From an uncultured Bacteroidales bacterium (GTDB lineage Bacteria > Bacteroidota > Bacteroidia > Bacteroidales > Lentimicrobiaceae): DNA of 7,281 nt. The position numbers and the translations under genes were made by a program. Location of the stretch: positions 1-7,281 of the forward strand of contig CALMDN010000314.1 of assembly GCA_937864935.1 (NCBI GenBank). The letters run 5' to 3'. Each line of letters opens with the position of its first letter. The stretch's first letter is position 1. This document shows, piece by piece, positions 1 through 5,789 of the stretch. The notes under the pieces are model-generated. The model saw nothing but the letters and a program-made list of their open reading frames with translations, was not told the origin of the DNA and did not search any database.

Positions 1-507
1 ATGGCCATGGAGTTCAATGCCCTGCTGCCGGTGTTCGACCGGCCGGAGTTTACACAGGATTATGAAGGCTTTTTTCACCTGATGAAAATGGAAGGGACGG
101 TTGAAAAGGCTTCTTTTCAGTACATCATCCGCGATCACAGCAAAACCCTGTTCCTGAAGCGCAAAGAGATGATGCAGCAATGCGTGGCCTTTATGAACGA
201 GCGCTATGGCAGTGGTTGCTTCACCCTTGAGATGAAGGATCAGTATTATAACATGCGCGAAATGGTTGAACCGCAATACCACATTGTGGAAACCGCCCGC
301 CTCGCCATGGAAGCCCTTGGGATTGAGCCAAAAATCAAACCCATACGCGGGGGCACCGACGGTTGCCGCCTGTCGTATATGGGACTGCCCTGCCCCAACA
401 TTTTTGCCGGCGGACTCAACTTTCACGGGAAATTTGAATTTGTGCCGCTCGAATCCATGGAGAAGGCAACACGGGTGATTTTGAAGATTGTGGAGTTGAA
501 TTCGTAG
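1..507 (+). CDS. pepT: Peptidase T (tripeptide aminopeptidase), C-terminal part
   Basis: This is the last 168 residues of a zinc aminopeptidase of the M20 family that removes the N-terminal residue from tripeptides in the cytoplasm. The reading frame is open at the left edge, so the true start lies outside the window and the ATG at position 1 is only an internal Met. Recognisable PepT stretches are YEGFFHL (residues 21-27), EGTVEKA and YIIRD (to about 45), YYNMRE (82-87), PIRGGTDG (114-121), MGLPCPN (127-133) and NFHGKFEF (140-147). His142 in HGK corresponds by family alignment to the zinc ligand His379 of enterobacterial PepT. The zinc ligands and catalytic Glu of the N-terminal half are out of view. 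Residues about 17-95 form the end of the dimerisation (lid) domain and the rest is the C-terminal part of the catalytic domain. The stop is TAG at 505-507. There is no clear terminator downstream; repeats begin within about 15 bases. Confidence 0.95.
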   Translation: MAMEFNALLPVFDRPEFTQDYEGFFHLMKMEGTVEKASFQYIIRDHSKTLFLKRKEMMQQCVAFMNERYGSGCFTLEMKDQYYNMREMVEPQYHIVETARLAMEALGIEPKIKPIRGGTDGCRLSYMGLPCPNIFAGGLNFHGKFEFVPLESMEKATRVILKIVELNS

Positions 508-518
508 GGGGATAGAAA

Positions 519-546
519 ATCACGCGAAGACGCCACGACGCAAAGG
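519..546. repeat. Short GACGC-rich repeat fragment
   Basis: Just after pepT the sequence reads CACGCGAAGACGCCACGACG and then CAAAG, with three GACGC-like steps in a row. It resembles the degenerate 'GCGAAGACGC' repeats that I recall between genes in Bacteroidetes genomes. There is only one copy here, so calling it a repeat rests on memory of the type and not on a second copy in the window. Confidence 0.35.
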
Positions 547-573
547 TTATTTCCAGATTTATTGTTGCTATTC

Positions 574-591
574 AGACTAGTCTTCTAGAAG
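574..591. repeat. Two adjacent 10-bp perfect palindromes
   Basis: AGACTAGTCT (574-583) and CTTCTAGAAG (582-591) are each perfectly self-complementary and share two bases. They lie in an AT-rich stretch about 70 bases past the pepT stop. No T-run follows that would make a terminator. They could be a protein-binding site or chance. Confidence 0.3.
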
Positions 592-665
592 TTTAATTTT
601 CAGAAAAAAGATTGCGTATCATTGCAGCCTTGTTTCCTTGCCTGAGCTAAATATTGCTTCATGTA

Positions 666-715
666 CTGAGTTGGTCCGCGTCTTATTTTCCTGAGTTGGT
701 CCGCGTCTTATTTTC
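666..715. repeat. 25-bp exact tandem duplication
   Basis: The 25 bases at 666-690, beginning CTGAGTTGGTCCGCG and ending TTATTTTC, are repeated exactly at 691-715. The second copy is also the left part of the first hairpin unit described next. The first copy is therefore a half-hairpin that lacks its right arm, as expected from slippage or partial duplication. Confidence 0.9.
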
Positions 716-780
716 TGACGCGGACTTCCACAACTCAACTGGAACATGAAAATTCAACGGATATTTTGGGGTCCGCAATC
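694..780. repeat. Hairpin repeat unit, copy 1
   Basis: An 87-bp unit. It opens with a perfect 9-bp inverted repeat, GTCCGCGTC (699-707) and GACGCGGAC (717-725), around the loop TTATTTTCT. In this copy an outer pair, GAGTTG (693-698) and CAACTC (731-736), extends the stem after a 5-base bulge. The unit ends with GTCCGCAATC (771-780), which leads into a heptamer array. It matches copy 2 (808-894) at 76 of 87 positions, and the first 37 bases are identical. Confidence 0.9.
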
Positions 781-802
781 CGAAATCCGAAATCCGAAAT
801 CC
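777..802. repeat. AATCCGA heptamer array 1
   Basis: Three exact tandem AATCCGA units (777-783, 784-790, 791-797) plus AATCC. They lie between the two hairpin units. The type is familiar from Bacteroidetes intergenic DNA, where it produces spurious translations such as ISDFGFRISDFG. Confidence 0.85.
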
Positions 803-807
803 TCCAT

Positions 808-894
808 AGTTGGTCCGCGTCTTATTTTCTGACGCGGACTTCCATAGTTCTGCTTGAACAGGAAAATCCACCGGATATATGGGGGTCCGCAATC
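808..894. repeat. Hairpin repeat unit, copy 2
   Basis: The second copy of the 87-bp unit starts exactly 114 bp after copy 1. The inverted repeat GTCCGCGTC (813-821) and GACGCGGAC (831-839) with the same 9-base loop is fully conserved, while the linker carries the 11 differences. The hairpin is flanked by a 9-bp direct repeat, TCCATAGTT, at 803-811 and 841-849. Together with the heptamers, the two copies form a tandem pair of composite elements (hairpin, linker, heptamer array). Confidence 0.9.
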
Positions 895-939
895 TAAAAT
901 CCGATATCCGAAACCTGCAATCCGAAATCCGAAATGAAG
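891..939. repeat. AATCCGA heptamer array 2, running into the start codon
   Basis: Seven heptads in register: AATCTAA, AATCCGA, TATCCGA, AACCTGC, AATCCGA, AATCCGA, AATGAAG. Three are exact and the others have drifted. The last heptad contains the ATG (934-936) of the radical SAM gene, so the whole ribosome-binding region of that gene is repeat DNA with no Shine-Dalgarno motif. Confidence 0.8.
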
Positions 940-2811
940 AAGAAACATTTCACCATCCCCATCTTCGTGCCCGAGCTGGCCTGTCCCAACCGTTGCGTAT
1001 TCTGCAACCAGCACAGCATTTCGGGTTGCCGGAAGCAACCGGAGCCGGAGGAGGTGCGTGAGATTATCCTGAAGCACCTGAAAACCATCCCGGAAAAAGA
1101 TGCACACATCGAAATCGGGTTTTTCGGTGGCAGTTTCACCGGCATTGAACCGGAGTTGCAGGAAAAATATCTTGAGGTGGCGAAAGAATATTTAATTCCC
1201 GATCCCGGGTGGTCTCGACTCCGCTCGACCACCGGTAACAGGGAATCAAATCCCGGAATTACAGAGGAAGCCGGAACAAGGTGGTCGAGCGGAGCCGGGA
1301 CACGGTGGTCGAGCGGAGCCGAAACACGGTGGTCGAGCGGTGGTGGTCGAGCGGAGCCGAGACCAGCCGAGACCACCTTGTCCCGCAACCGCATCCACGG
1401 CATCCGCCTCAGCACCCGGCCCGATTACATCAGCGAGGCTGTGCTTACACGGCTGAAAAAGTACGGAGTGACCACCATTGAACTCGGGGCGCAATCGCTC
1501 GACGATGAAGTGCTCCGTGGGGCGGGTCGTGGACATACCGTTGAAGATGTGGTAAATGCCTCTGCGATGATCCGGGAGGCCGGGTTCAGCCTTGGCCTGC
1601 AGATGATGACCGGCTTACCGGGCGATACCCGGGAAAAATCGCGCTCTACGGCACGCCGAATCATTGAACTCGGAGCCGATTGCACGCGCATCTACCCTAC
1701 CCTGGTTATCAGGGGCACTGAACTGGAAAACAAGTGGAAATCGGGAATATATACCCCGCAGACCCTGGATGAAGCTGTGGAAACCGCTGCTGAGCTGCTC
1801 GATGTCTTCGATGAAGCAAACGTACGTGTTATCCGGGTTGGCCTGCATCCTTCCGAAAGCCTGCTCGATGGCAGTGAATTGCTGGCAGGCCCGTTTCATC
1901 CGTCCTTCAGGGCCCTGGTAGAAACATACCGCTGGAAAAAGAAACTTCAGCAACTGGTCGCCAGCGAAGGTAACAAAGAGTACATCCGCATTGAGGTCCC
2001 GGCAGACCAGCTGCCGTTTGCCATCGGACACGAATCATCGAACAAGCGCTGGTTGCAGCATCTTTTCAGCAAGGTTGAATTCATGACCACCAGCGGGAGT
2101 GAATCTTCAGAACCCCTGATTGTCTGCGATAAACGAATTCCCCTTCCGGCTAAAAATACCCTGAAAAAGCTGGGAGTCTGTCACTTTATCCGGACAGAAG
2201 ACCTGGTTTACAAATCCATTTCAGGACATCCCGATATCTTTCTCTGCCAATACGGCCGTCAGGTGGTGGTAGCCCCTGCCCTCTTACCCGCGCTGGAACC
2301 CGGCCTCATGGCTGCGGGATTCGAAGTGGTTCAGGGACAACAGAACCCGGGCAAAACCTATCCCGAAACGGCTCGGTACAATGCCGTGGTAACCCGTAAA
2401 TACCTTATTCATAACCTCCGGATTACCGATCAATCCATCCTCGATACCTTTTCCGACAGGGAACCGCTTCAGGTGAATCAGGGTTACACCAGATGCAACC
2501 TGCTGGAAATCAGTGACGACAGGTTTATCACCTCCGACAGAGGCATTGAAAAAGTGCTATCAGGCAAAGGAGCCTCGGTTCTGTTCGTTGACCCTGAGCC
2601 AGTGCGACTGAGGGGACAGAAATACGGGGTTTTCCCCGGCTGCTGCGGTGTTTACAGGCATGAACTGCTGGTAAACGGGAGTCTCCATTACCATCCGCAG
2701 TCGGCTGCAATCAGGGAATTTGTTCTCGCTTCCGGTTTAAGCATCCGTGAATTGTACAACGGCCCGCTTACCGATACCGGTGGATTGTTTGTTTTCGGGC
2801 GGGAAATCTGA
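934..2811 (+). CDS. Elp3-like radical SAM enzyme fused to a DUF6873-like domain
   Basis: A 625-residue cytoplasmic protein. Residues 1-395 match the short Elp3/COG1243-type radical SAM family that lacks the acetyltransferase domain. Cys17, Cys21 and Cys24 (CPNRCVFC) form the CX3CX2C iron-sulfur motif that cleaves S-adenosylmethionine; GGSFTG is at 65-70, GIRLSTRPDYI at 156-166, TTIELGAQSLDD at 180-191, QMMTGLPGD at 223-231 and RIYPTLVIRGT at 252-262. Residues 400-625 look like DUF6873, a predicted GME-fold domain, with SGHPDI (430-435), YLIHN (490-494), GYTRC (517-521), FITSDRGI (531-538), YGVFPGCCGV (564-573) and NGPLTDTGG (609-617). The substrate is unknown. The family is normally continuous where residues 91-150 stand here; those residues are repeat-derived (see 1208-1377). 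ATG 934 is the only start after the in-frame stop at 895-897, and it gives the usual family N-terminus KKKHFTIPIFVP. The stop lies 12 bp from the end of the convergent gene. Confidence 0.85.
   Translation: MKKKHFTIPIFVPELACPNRCVFCNQHSISGCRKQPEPEEVREIILKHLKTIPEKDAHIEIGFFGGSFTGIEPELQEKYLEVAKEYLIPDPGWSRLRSTTGNRESNPGITEEAGTRWSSGAGTRWSSGAETRWSSGGGRAEPRPAETTLSRNRIHGIRLSTRPDYISEAVLTRLKKYGVTTIELGAQSLDDEVLRGAGRGHTVEDVVNASAMIREAGFSLGLQMMTGLPGDTREKSRSTARRIIELGADCTRIYPTLVIRGTELENKWKSGIYTPQTLDEAVETAAELLDVFDEANVRVIRVGLHPSESLLDGSELLAGPFHPSFRALVETYRWKKKLQQLVASEGNKEYIRIEVPADQLPFAIGHESSNKRWLQHLFSKVEFMTTSGSESSEPLIVCDKRIPLPAKNTLKKLGVCHFIRTEDLVYKSISGHPDIFLCQYGRQVVVAPALLPALEPGLMAAGFEVVQGQQNPGKTYPETARYNAVVTRKYLIHNLRITDQSILDTFSDREPLQVNQGYTRCNLLEISDDRFITSDRGIEKVLSGKGASVLFVDPEPVRLRGQKYGVFPGCCGVYRHELLVNGSLHYHPQSAAIREFVLASGLSIRELYNGPLTDTGGLFVFGREI
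1208..1377. repeat. Palindromic and tandem GGTGGTCGAGCGGAG repeat block inside the radical SAM gene
   Basis: At the left edge (1208-1233) is a 26-bp element with inverted ends GGTGGTC and GACCACC; it is an exact reverse complement of the ideal repeat unit. Then come forward copies of GGTGGTCGAGCGGAGCCG at 1280-1297 and 1304-1321, a truncated one at 1328-1340, and a last one at 1342-1359 that continues to a closing GACCACC at 1371-1377. The first three copies have a strict 24-bp period, encoding the octapeptide TRWSSGA(G/E). Within the last copy AGCCGAGACC is duplicated in tandem (1355-1364, 1365-1374). No stop codon arises in the host gene frame. The same motif type (translating as VVERSRN) is one I recall as dispersed in Bacteroidetes genomes. 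Confidence 0.9.
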
Positions 2812-2823
2812 AAAATATCTGGT

Positions 2824-3303
2824 TTACCTGTTCAGAATTTTCACGATGGCCGCCAGCAACTCCGGTTGTTCGAGGTTGTTAAGAATTTCGGCCATTCCGG
2901 CTGCTTTTTCAGCCGGTTTTTTGTCGGAGGAAATCAGCTGGGCCAGGTCGCGCGACTGCTTCACGGTAATGAATTCGGCCAGTGCCTCCAGGGCTGGGTT
3001 GGCCGAAGGGTCGGGTTTTGGGGGCAGGCCGAACATCTCCAGCTCGGAGATGCAGGCTTCGAGTATCTCCCTCCCCATTTTACGGCAGACATCCATCTGG
3101 GTCATGCGGCCGGTTGCATCGCGCAGCGACCAGCTACTGAAATCAGGCTGAATCTGGCCGATCATCTCCACTTTACGTGAATTTTCCCCGAAAATGCGGC
3201 CCATCACCACAATGGCATTGGCTTTCCACGATTGAAGGTCAAAGGGTTTGTGATCGAGGCGGTCGATCAGTTCGCGGAGTACATCGGTCTCTTTCAGTGA
3301 CAT
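2824..3303 (-). CDS. Conserved-looking protein of unknown function
   Basis: A 159-residue soluble protein with no signal peptide or membrane segment. I do not recognise a named family with confidence. The N-terminal two thirds looks like a compact conserved domain: LIDRLDHKPFDLQSWKANAI (12-31), GRIFGENSRKVEMI (35-48), FSSWSLRDATG (55-65) and CRKMGREILEACISELEMFG (73-92). After a proline-rich hinge (LPPKPDPSANP, 93-103), the C-terminal 55 residues are predicted to be helical (EALAEFITVKQSRDLAQLI, then AEILNNLEQPELLAAIVKIL). The pattern W-x(8)-RIFGE-S resembles the helical N-terminal regions of some Bacteroidetes effector and defence proteins, but this is too weak for a function. The ATG at 3303 is the first in frame. 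The gene is divergent from dnaG, with about 150 bp between the two chosen starts, and convergent with the radical SAM gene. Confidence 0.75.
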   Translation of the reverse strand: MSLKETDVLRELIDRLDHKPFDLQSWKANAIVVMGRIFGENSRKVEMIGQIQPDFSSWSLRDATGRMTQMDVCRKMGREILEACISELEMFGLPPKPDPSANPALEALAEFITVKQSRDLAQLISSDKKPAEKAAGMAEILNNLEQPELLAAIVKILNR

Positions 3304-3417
3304 CGCTGACGAATTTGTTGGTTATGGACTTATGGAACAGCTAAGTTACTCAAAAACACGCTTTGCCGGACCTTACTGCTGATTTTCATACCCCTGCTCA
3401 GAATTGCCGGTTTTTCG

Positions 3418-3425
3418 TACATTTG
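3418..3425 (+). promoter_or_regulatory. Candidate -7 promoter element for dnaG
   Basis: TACATTTG matches the Bacteroidetes sigma-ABfr -7 consensus TAnnTTTG exactly. No good TTTG stands at the expected -33 distance, so the call is tentative. Transcription would begin a few bases downstream, past the ATG at 3426, which favours the TTG at 3453 as the dnaG start. Confidence 0.35.
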
Positions 3426-3452
3426 ATGCTGATCCTCCAAAATTTCAAAGTA

Positions 3453-5405
3453 TTGATTCCCAGGGATACCATTCAAAGCATCATTGATGTTGCCCGCATC
3501 GATGAGGTTGTCGGAGACTTCGTACAGCTGAAAAAGCGCGGGGTCAACCTCCTGGGACTGTGTCCGTTTCACAACGAAAAAACACCTTCGTTCACCGTAT
3601 CACCAGCCAAGGGCATTTTCAAGTGTTTCGGCTGCGGTAAAGCCGGCAATTCGGTGAATTTCATCATGGAGCACGAGAAGTACTCCTACCCCGAAGCCCT
3701 GAGGTACCTGGCCAACAAATACGGAATTGAAGTGGAGGAGCAGGAACCCACTCCTGAGGAAAAGCAGCTCGATACCGAGAGAGAAAGCCTTTTCAGCCTC
3801 AACACTTTTGCGCAGAAATTCTATACCCGCAACCTGCATGAATCTGAGGAAGGCCGGGCCATTGGCCTCAGCTATTTTGTTGAGCGGGGTTTCCGCGACG
3901 ACATCATTCAGAAGTTTCAGCTGGGCTTTGCACCCACTGCCTGGGATTCTTTTACGAAAGAAGCCCTGAAAAACGGTTATGCAGAAAAATACCTGATCGA
4001 TTCGGGACTTACCCTCAGTAAGGATGGCAAGCTCTACGACCGGTTCAGGGAAAGGGTGATGTTTCCGATTCACAACCTCACCGGCAAGGTGATTGGTTTT
4101 GGCGGCAGAATTCTGATTACAGACAAAACCAAACCCAAATATGTAAACTCGCCGGAATCGGAGGTTTACAACAAGTCGAAGAGCCTTTACGGGATCTGGC
4201 TCGCCCGCAACGCAATTGTAGCCAACGATAACTGTTACCTGGTTGAAGGTTACACCGATGTGATTTCGCTTCACCAGTCGGGAATTGAAAATGTGGTGGC
4301 CTCCTCGGGAACTTCGCTCACCACCGAGCAGATCCGGCTCATCAGCAAATACACCAGGAACATCACCATCCTTTATGATGGGGACTCAGCAGGTATCAAG
4401 GCCTCTTTAAGGGGCATCGACATGATCCTGGAACAGGGCATGAATGTGAAGATTGTGCTCTTCCCCGACGGGGAAGATCCCGATTCGTATGCCCGTAAAC
4501 ACCGATCGGCCGATGTTCAGGCTTTTATCGCTACAACCGCAAGTGATTTTATCGCCTTCAAAACCAGGCTGCTGCTCGATGAGACCAACAACGATCCCAT
4601 AAAAAAGGCTGCACTGATACACGAAATCATCGAAACCATCAGCATCATTCCCGATCCCATCATCCGGCCGCTGTATGTGCGCGAATGCTCTGAAATCATG
4701 GGCATTGCCGAGCAAACCCTGATGAATGAACTGAACCGCATGCTGCGGAAAAAGGTTCAGAAAGGGGCAATGAAGGAGGAGCAGACCGAAGTGATTGAGC
4801 CGGCCATTGTTGCCCCGCCGCAGGAGCCGGTACTCGATATCGCTGACTGCAGTGCCCAGGAGCTTGATGTGATCAGGGTGTTGCTGCACTTTTCAGGGAA
4901 AATGGCAATCCTTAAGATTCCCGGAAATGAACCCGGTCAGGTTGTTGAAACCAGTGTTGAGGTAACCGAATTAATCTGCAATGACCTGAGGGCAAACCAG
5001 ATTACCTTCGATAATCCCACATTTCAGAAAATCTTCGATGCCTATGCTGAAGGTGTGGATAGCCAGAAGCTGCCGGATGACCGGTTTTTTCTCATGCACC
5101 CCGATCAGGATGTCGCTGCTGCTGCAATCAATATCCTGAGCCCGAAATATGAGTTAAGCCCGGGATGGGAAGAAATCAAGATACATGTCCCTACCGAAGA
5201 GGAAGACCTTGAAGATACCGCAACAAGAGCCATTTTCTCGCTGGTTCATAGAAAATTATCGGCACTGATTCATAAAAACCAGGTTGAAATGAAAGAACTT
5301 CCATCCGACAGTGAAGCCTGGGCCGATCACCTGTCACGGGACATCTACCTGAAAAAAGCCCGAAACGAAATAAGCAGAAGATTGGGACGGATTCTGAATG
5401 CATGA
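3453..5405 (+). CDS. dnaG: DNA primase DnaG
   Basis: DnaG makes the RNA primers for DNA replication and works with the replicative helicase DnaB. Numbered from the TTG at 3453, the protein has 650 residues. The N-terminal zinc-binding domain carries Cys37-x2-His40 (CPFH) and Cys58-x2-Cys61 (CFGC). The polymerase core includes RVMFPI (201-206) and GKVIGFGGR (211-219). The TOPRIM catalytic motifs are VEGYTDV (264-270, Glu265), YDGDSAG (308-314, Asp309 and Asp311) and PDGEDPDS (338-345). The last 180 residues or so are the variable helicase-binding region. The frame is open back to a TTG at 3363, and ATG 3426 would add nine residues. I chose TTG 3453 because it gives (M)IPRDTIQSIIDVARIDEVVGDFV, the usual DnaG N-terminus, and because a promoter-like TACATTTG lies directly before ATG 3426. 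rpsU and rpoD, the E. coli neighbours, are absent. Confidence 0.95.
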   Translation: MIPRDTIQSIIDVARIDEVVGDFVQLKKRGVNLLGLCPFHNEKTPSFTVSPAKGIFKCFGCGKAGNSVNFIMEHEKYSYPEALRYLANKYGIEVEEQEPTPEEKQLDTERESLFSLNTFAQKFYTRNLHESEEGRAIGLSYFVERGFRDDIIQKFQLGFAPTAWDSFTKEALKNGYAEKYLIDSGLTLSKDGKLYDRFRERVMFPIHNLTGKVIGFGGRILITDKTKPKYVNSPESEVYNKSKSLYGIWLARNAIVANDNCYLVEGYTDVISLHQSGIENVVASSGTSLTTEQIRLISKYTRNITILYDGDSAGIKASLRGIDMILEQGMNVKIVLFPDGEDPDSYARKHRSADVQAFIATTASDFIAFKTRLLLDETNNDPIKKAALIHEIIETISIIPDPIIRPLYVRECSEIMGIAEQTLMNELNRMLRKKVQKGAMKEEQTEVIEPAIVAPPQEPVLDIADCSAQELDVIRVLLHFSGKMAILKIPGNEPGQVVETSVEVTELICNDLRANQITFDNPTFQKIFDAYAEGVDSQKLPDDRFFLMHPDQDVAAAAINILSPKYELSPGWEEIKIHVPTEEEDLEDTATRAIFSLVHRKLSALIHKNQVEMKELPSDSEAWADHLSRDIYLKKARNEISRRLGRILNA

Positions 5406-5460
5406 CCGTTTCGAAAAACTATTCTGTTAAAAATTTGTTAATCTGCTAACCTAAAAATCA

Positions 5461-5688
5461 ATGTATATGAAAAAGAATGTTGGAAACACCGACAAGCTGA
5501 TCAGGCTGGTCATTGCGCTGGTTATTGCAGTTTTGTACTTCATGGATGTCATCAGCGGCACCCTCGCCCTGGTTCTCGGAATTGTTGCCATTGCGATGGT
5601 TGCTACCAGTTTGTTGAATTTCTGCGGACTTTACGCTATCTTCGGATTCAGTACCTGCAAAAACAAGGCAGACAACACCGCGAAATAG
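5461..5688 (+). CDS. Small DUF2892 (YgaP transmembrane-type) inner-membrane protein
   Basis: A 75-residue protein that matches the pattern of the DUF2892 family: a KKNVGNTDKLIRL start (4-16), two hydrophobic segments (about 12-30 and 34-55) joined by a short turn, and a C-terminal FCGLYAIFGFSTC motif (54-66). The same domain forms the membrane part of the rhodanese YgaP; here it stands alone with no rhodanese domain. Its function is not known. Cys55 and Cys66 sit at the positions where the family often has cysteines. Translation can start at ATG 5461 or ATG 5467. The second gives the commoner family start MKKN. The leader (CTAAAAATCA) is A-rich without a Shine-Dalgarno motif. The gene follows dnaG by 55 bp and ends 29 bp before a strong terminator, so it may be the last gene of a dnaG transcript. 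Confidence 0.85.
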   Translation: MYMKKNVGNTDKLIRLVIALVIAVLYFMDVISGTLALVLGIVAIAMVATSLLNFCGLYAIFGFSTCKNKADNTAK

Positions 5689-5717
5689 TTTCGGTAGTTC
5701 ATTCCTGCCAGCATACA

Positions 5718-5753
5718 AAACGACCTGTTTTTTCAAAACAGGTCGTTTCTTTT
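5718..5753. terminator. Bidirectional rho-independent terminator
   Basis: A perfect 14-bp stem, AAACGACCTGTTTT (5718-5731) and AAAACAGGTCGTTT (5735-5748), encloses a 3-base loop TTC. On the plus strand it ends in a T-rich tail (TTTCTTTT). On the minus strand it is followed by TTTTGTATG. It sits between the convergent DUF2892-type gene and the YceI-type gene and can serve both. Confidence 0.93.
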
Positions 5754-5789
5754 ATGGCGATGATGCACAAAACCATCGACTCACCCCGG

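Noticed and set aside
508..933. A transposase or other gene carrying the repeats
   Set aside because: All frames in this stretch are short and made of repeat translations; no transposase motif is visible.
754..1107. Minus-strand open frame with FGFRISDCG-like residues
   Set aside because: The residues are translations of the AATCCGA heptamers, and the frame runs antisense into the radical SAM gene; it is a repeat artefact.
1280..1341. Regular 24-bp repeats as a CRISPR array
   Set aside because: The 'spacers' are about 6 bases and nearly identical, there are only about three copies, and the repeats lie in frame inside a coding sequence.
894..1536. Minus-strand open frames rich in LDHRV or SARPPC residues, and plus-strand VVERSRNT frame
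   Set aside because: They are other-frame readings of the GGTGGTCGAGCGGAG block and have no family features.
3363..3452. Extra 30 residues at the DnaG N-terminus from TTG 3363
   Set aside because: They match nothing in the DnaG family, and a promoter-like element lies within this stretch.
3600..4274. Long minus-strand open frame within dnaG (224 codons)
   Set aside because: It is antisense to the zinc and polymerase domains of a clear primase; its sequence follows from codon use in dnaG.
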